In this document: positions 63,364-64,000 of the stretch, piece after piece
How the letters are laid out: each line of letters starts with the position of its first letter
How positions within the stretch are numbered: position 1 is the stretch's first letter
Assembly (NCBI GenBank): GCA_025057975.1
Contig: JANWUV010000001.1
Location: 310,001 to 374,000, forward strand
Direction of reading: 5' to 3'
Origin: Chloracidobacterium sp.
GTDB taxonomy: Bacteria > Acidobacteriota > Blastocatellia > Chloracidobacteriales > Chloracidobacteriaceae
DNA: 64,000 nucleotides
Translations under genes and position numbers: made by a program
The notes under the pieces: generated by a model
Database searches by the model: none
What the model was told of the DNA's origin: nothing
Seen by the model: only the letters and a program-made list of their open reading frames with translations

Positions 63364-63978
63364 TCAGTGAGACGAACGGTGCAGGCCCAGACCTTCCAGA
63401 CGGCGACGCAAGAGATTGAGTCCCGTGTAGAGCCGGGTTTTGACCGTACTCACCGGAATCCCAAGCACTTCAGCGATTTCGTGAAACTTCAGCCCTTCAT
63501 ACTCCTTCATCACAATGACCTGCCGCATTTCCGGGGGAAGCGCCGCCAGCGCCCGCCGGACGAGTTGCGCTTGTTCATCACGGAGCAATGCCTCATCCAC
63601 AGTGCCGGCCGTTGCTGGAGGATCGAAGCCGTGCGCTTCGGCGTGTTCGTCAAGCGAGACGTTCTCGGACGGCTGACGCCGTTGCCGTGAGCGACAGGCG
63701 TTGAGCGCAATCCGATAAAGCCACGAGGAAAACTTGGCTTCACCGCGAAACGTTTTCAGGTTGCGAAACGCCGCCAGAAACGTCTCTTGGCATACCTCCC
63801 GCGCATCTTCATCCGACCCCATCAGGCGATAGGCCAAGCTGAACACCGGGCGTTCCCAGCGCCGAACCAGGAGTTCAAACGCCCGGTGTTCTCCGCTCAG
63901 CGTACGCTCGACCAACTCTAAGTCAGACGCTTCTACCATCGGTTGGTTTTCGCTCTGCCAGCCGGGTTGACCGATCAT
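63364..63978 (-). CDS. ECF-type RNA polymerase sigma factor
   Basis: In this 204-residue sigma-70 factor, region 2 spans [20 protein letters not shown] to [18 protein letters not shown]. Region 4 spans [20 protein letters not shown] to [20 protein letters not shown], with the helix-turn-helix. The size and the RpoE/SigW-like pattern, together with the adjacent anti-sigma gene, indicate an envelope-stress type regulator. The ATG at 63978 follows a GTG at 63981; either could be used. The promoter lies beyond or at the window edge. Confidence 0.93.
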   Translation of the reverse strand: MIGQPGWQSENQPMVEASDLELVERTLSGEHRAFELLVRRWERPVFSLAYRLMGSDEDAREVCQETFLAAFRNLKTFRGEAKFSSWLYRIALNACRSRQRRQPSENVSLDEHAEAHGFDPPATAGTVDEALLRDEQAQLVRRALAALPPEMRQVIVMKEYEGLKFHEIAEVLGIPVSTVKTRLYTGLNLLRRRLEGLGLHRSSH

Positions 63979-64000
63979 CACGGCTGCGCCCGTCCCGGAC

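Overview
The window reads as one ordinary chromosomal segment of a GC-rich (about 60%) Gram-negative-type bacterium. Lipoproteins, a TMTC-like TPR glycosyltransferase, several Ser/Thr kinases, PilZ proteins, HEAT arrays with a pilin-like tail and short PheT point to Acidobacteriota. Gene style resembles Chloracidobacterium (Blastocatellia); that assignment is inference from memory, not a search. There is no prophage, intact IS element or CRISPR array.

Layout. 1-9.5 kb: 5' part of a kynurenine-formamidase-like gene, a parvulin lipoprotein, a PP2C phosphatase, and facing it a four-gene operon (Ser/Thr kinase-TolB-like-TPR, two glycosyltransferases, HEAT protein). 9.9-11.4 kb: a DUF6941-like protein and a broken subtilase followed by a strong terminator. 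11.7-18 kb: operon PilZ, alpha/beta hydrolase, UvrD-type helicase carrying a DnaQ exonuclease, cinA. 18-23.6 kb: S41 peptidase, tRNA-Glu, then zapB-like/zapA, pheT and 3-hydroxyanthranilate dioxygenase. 23.8-28.4 kb: rhomboid-like protein, receiver protein, gatB, rpsT, a secreted unknown. 28.4-34.8 kb: PilZ protein, TMTC-like protein, DUF2752 protein, transmembrane kinase, Fur/PerR regulator and its probable target, a rubrerythrin behind a perfect palindrome. 34.8-46.9 kb: ATL protein, threonine aldolase, phosphate transporter, glmU/glmM divergon, 3-methyladenine glycosylase, SemiSWEET, orphan ABC permease, hemB-larB, pdxS. 47-52.6 kb: the C-terminal half of DNA polymerase III alpha headed by a C-intein, a HerA-tail-like protein, argS, a cyclophilin. 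53-64 kb: lepA, membrane protein, EF-G-like GTPase, metalloprotease, a degenerate NrdD-like protein, and an ECF sigma/anti-sigma pair.

The most striking object is at 46980-48296. A separate gene encodes the DnaE C-terminal region preceded by about 40 residues matching the C-terminal blocks of inteins and ending Asn|Ser. A complete pdxS and an in-frame stop lie directly upstream, so the catalytic polymerase would have to be assembled by protein trans-splicing with an N-terminal half encoded elsewhere. Second is the NrdD-like protein at 60491-62578, which keeps the ATP cone and zinc ribbon but appears to lack both the radical glycine and the catalytic cysteine region. Third is the helicase-exonuclease fusion at 12976-16281.

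Genes are tightly packed. Several operon partners overlap by 4 bases (GTGA or ATGA), and at least one divergent pair shares its start-codon bases.
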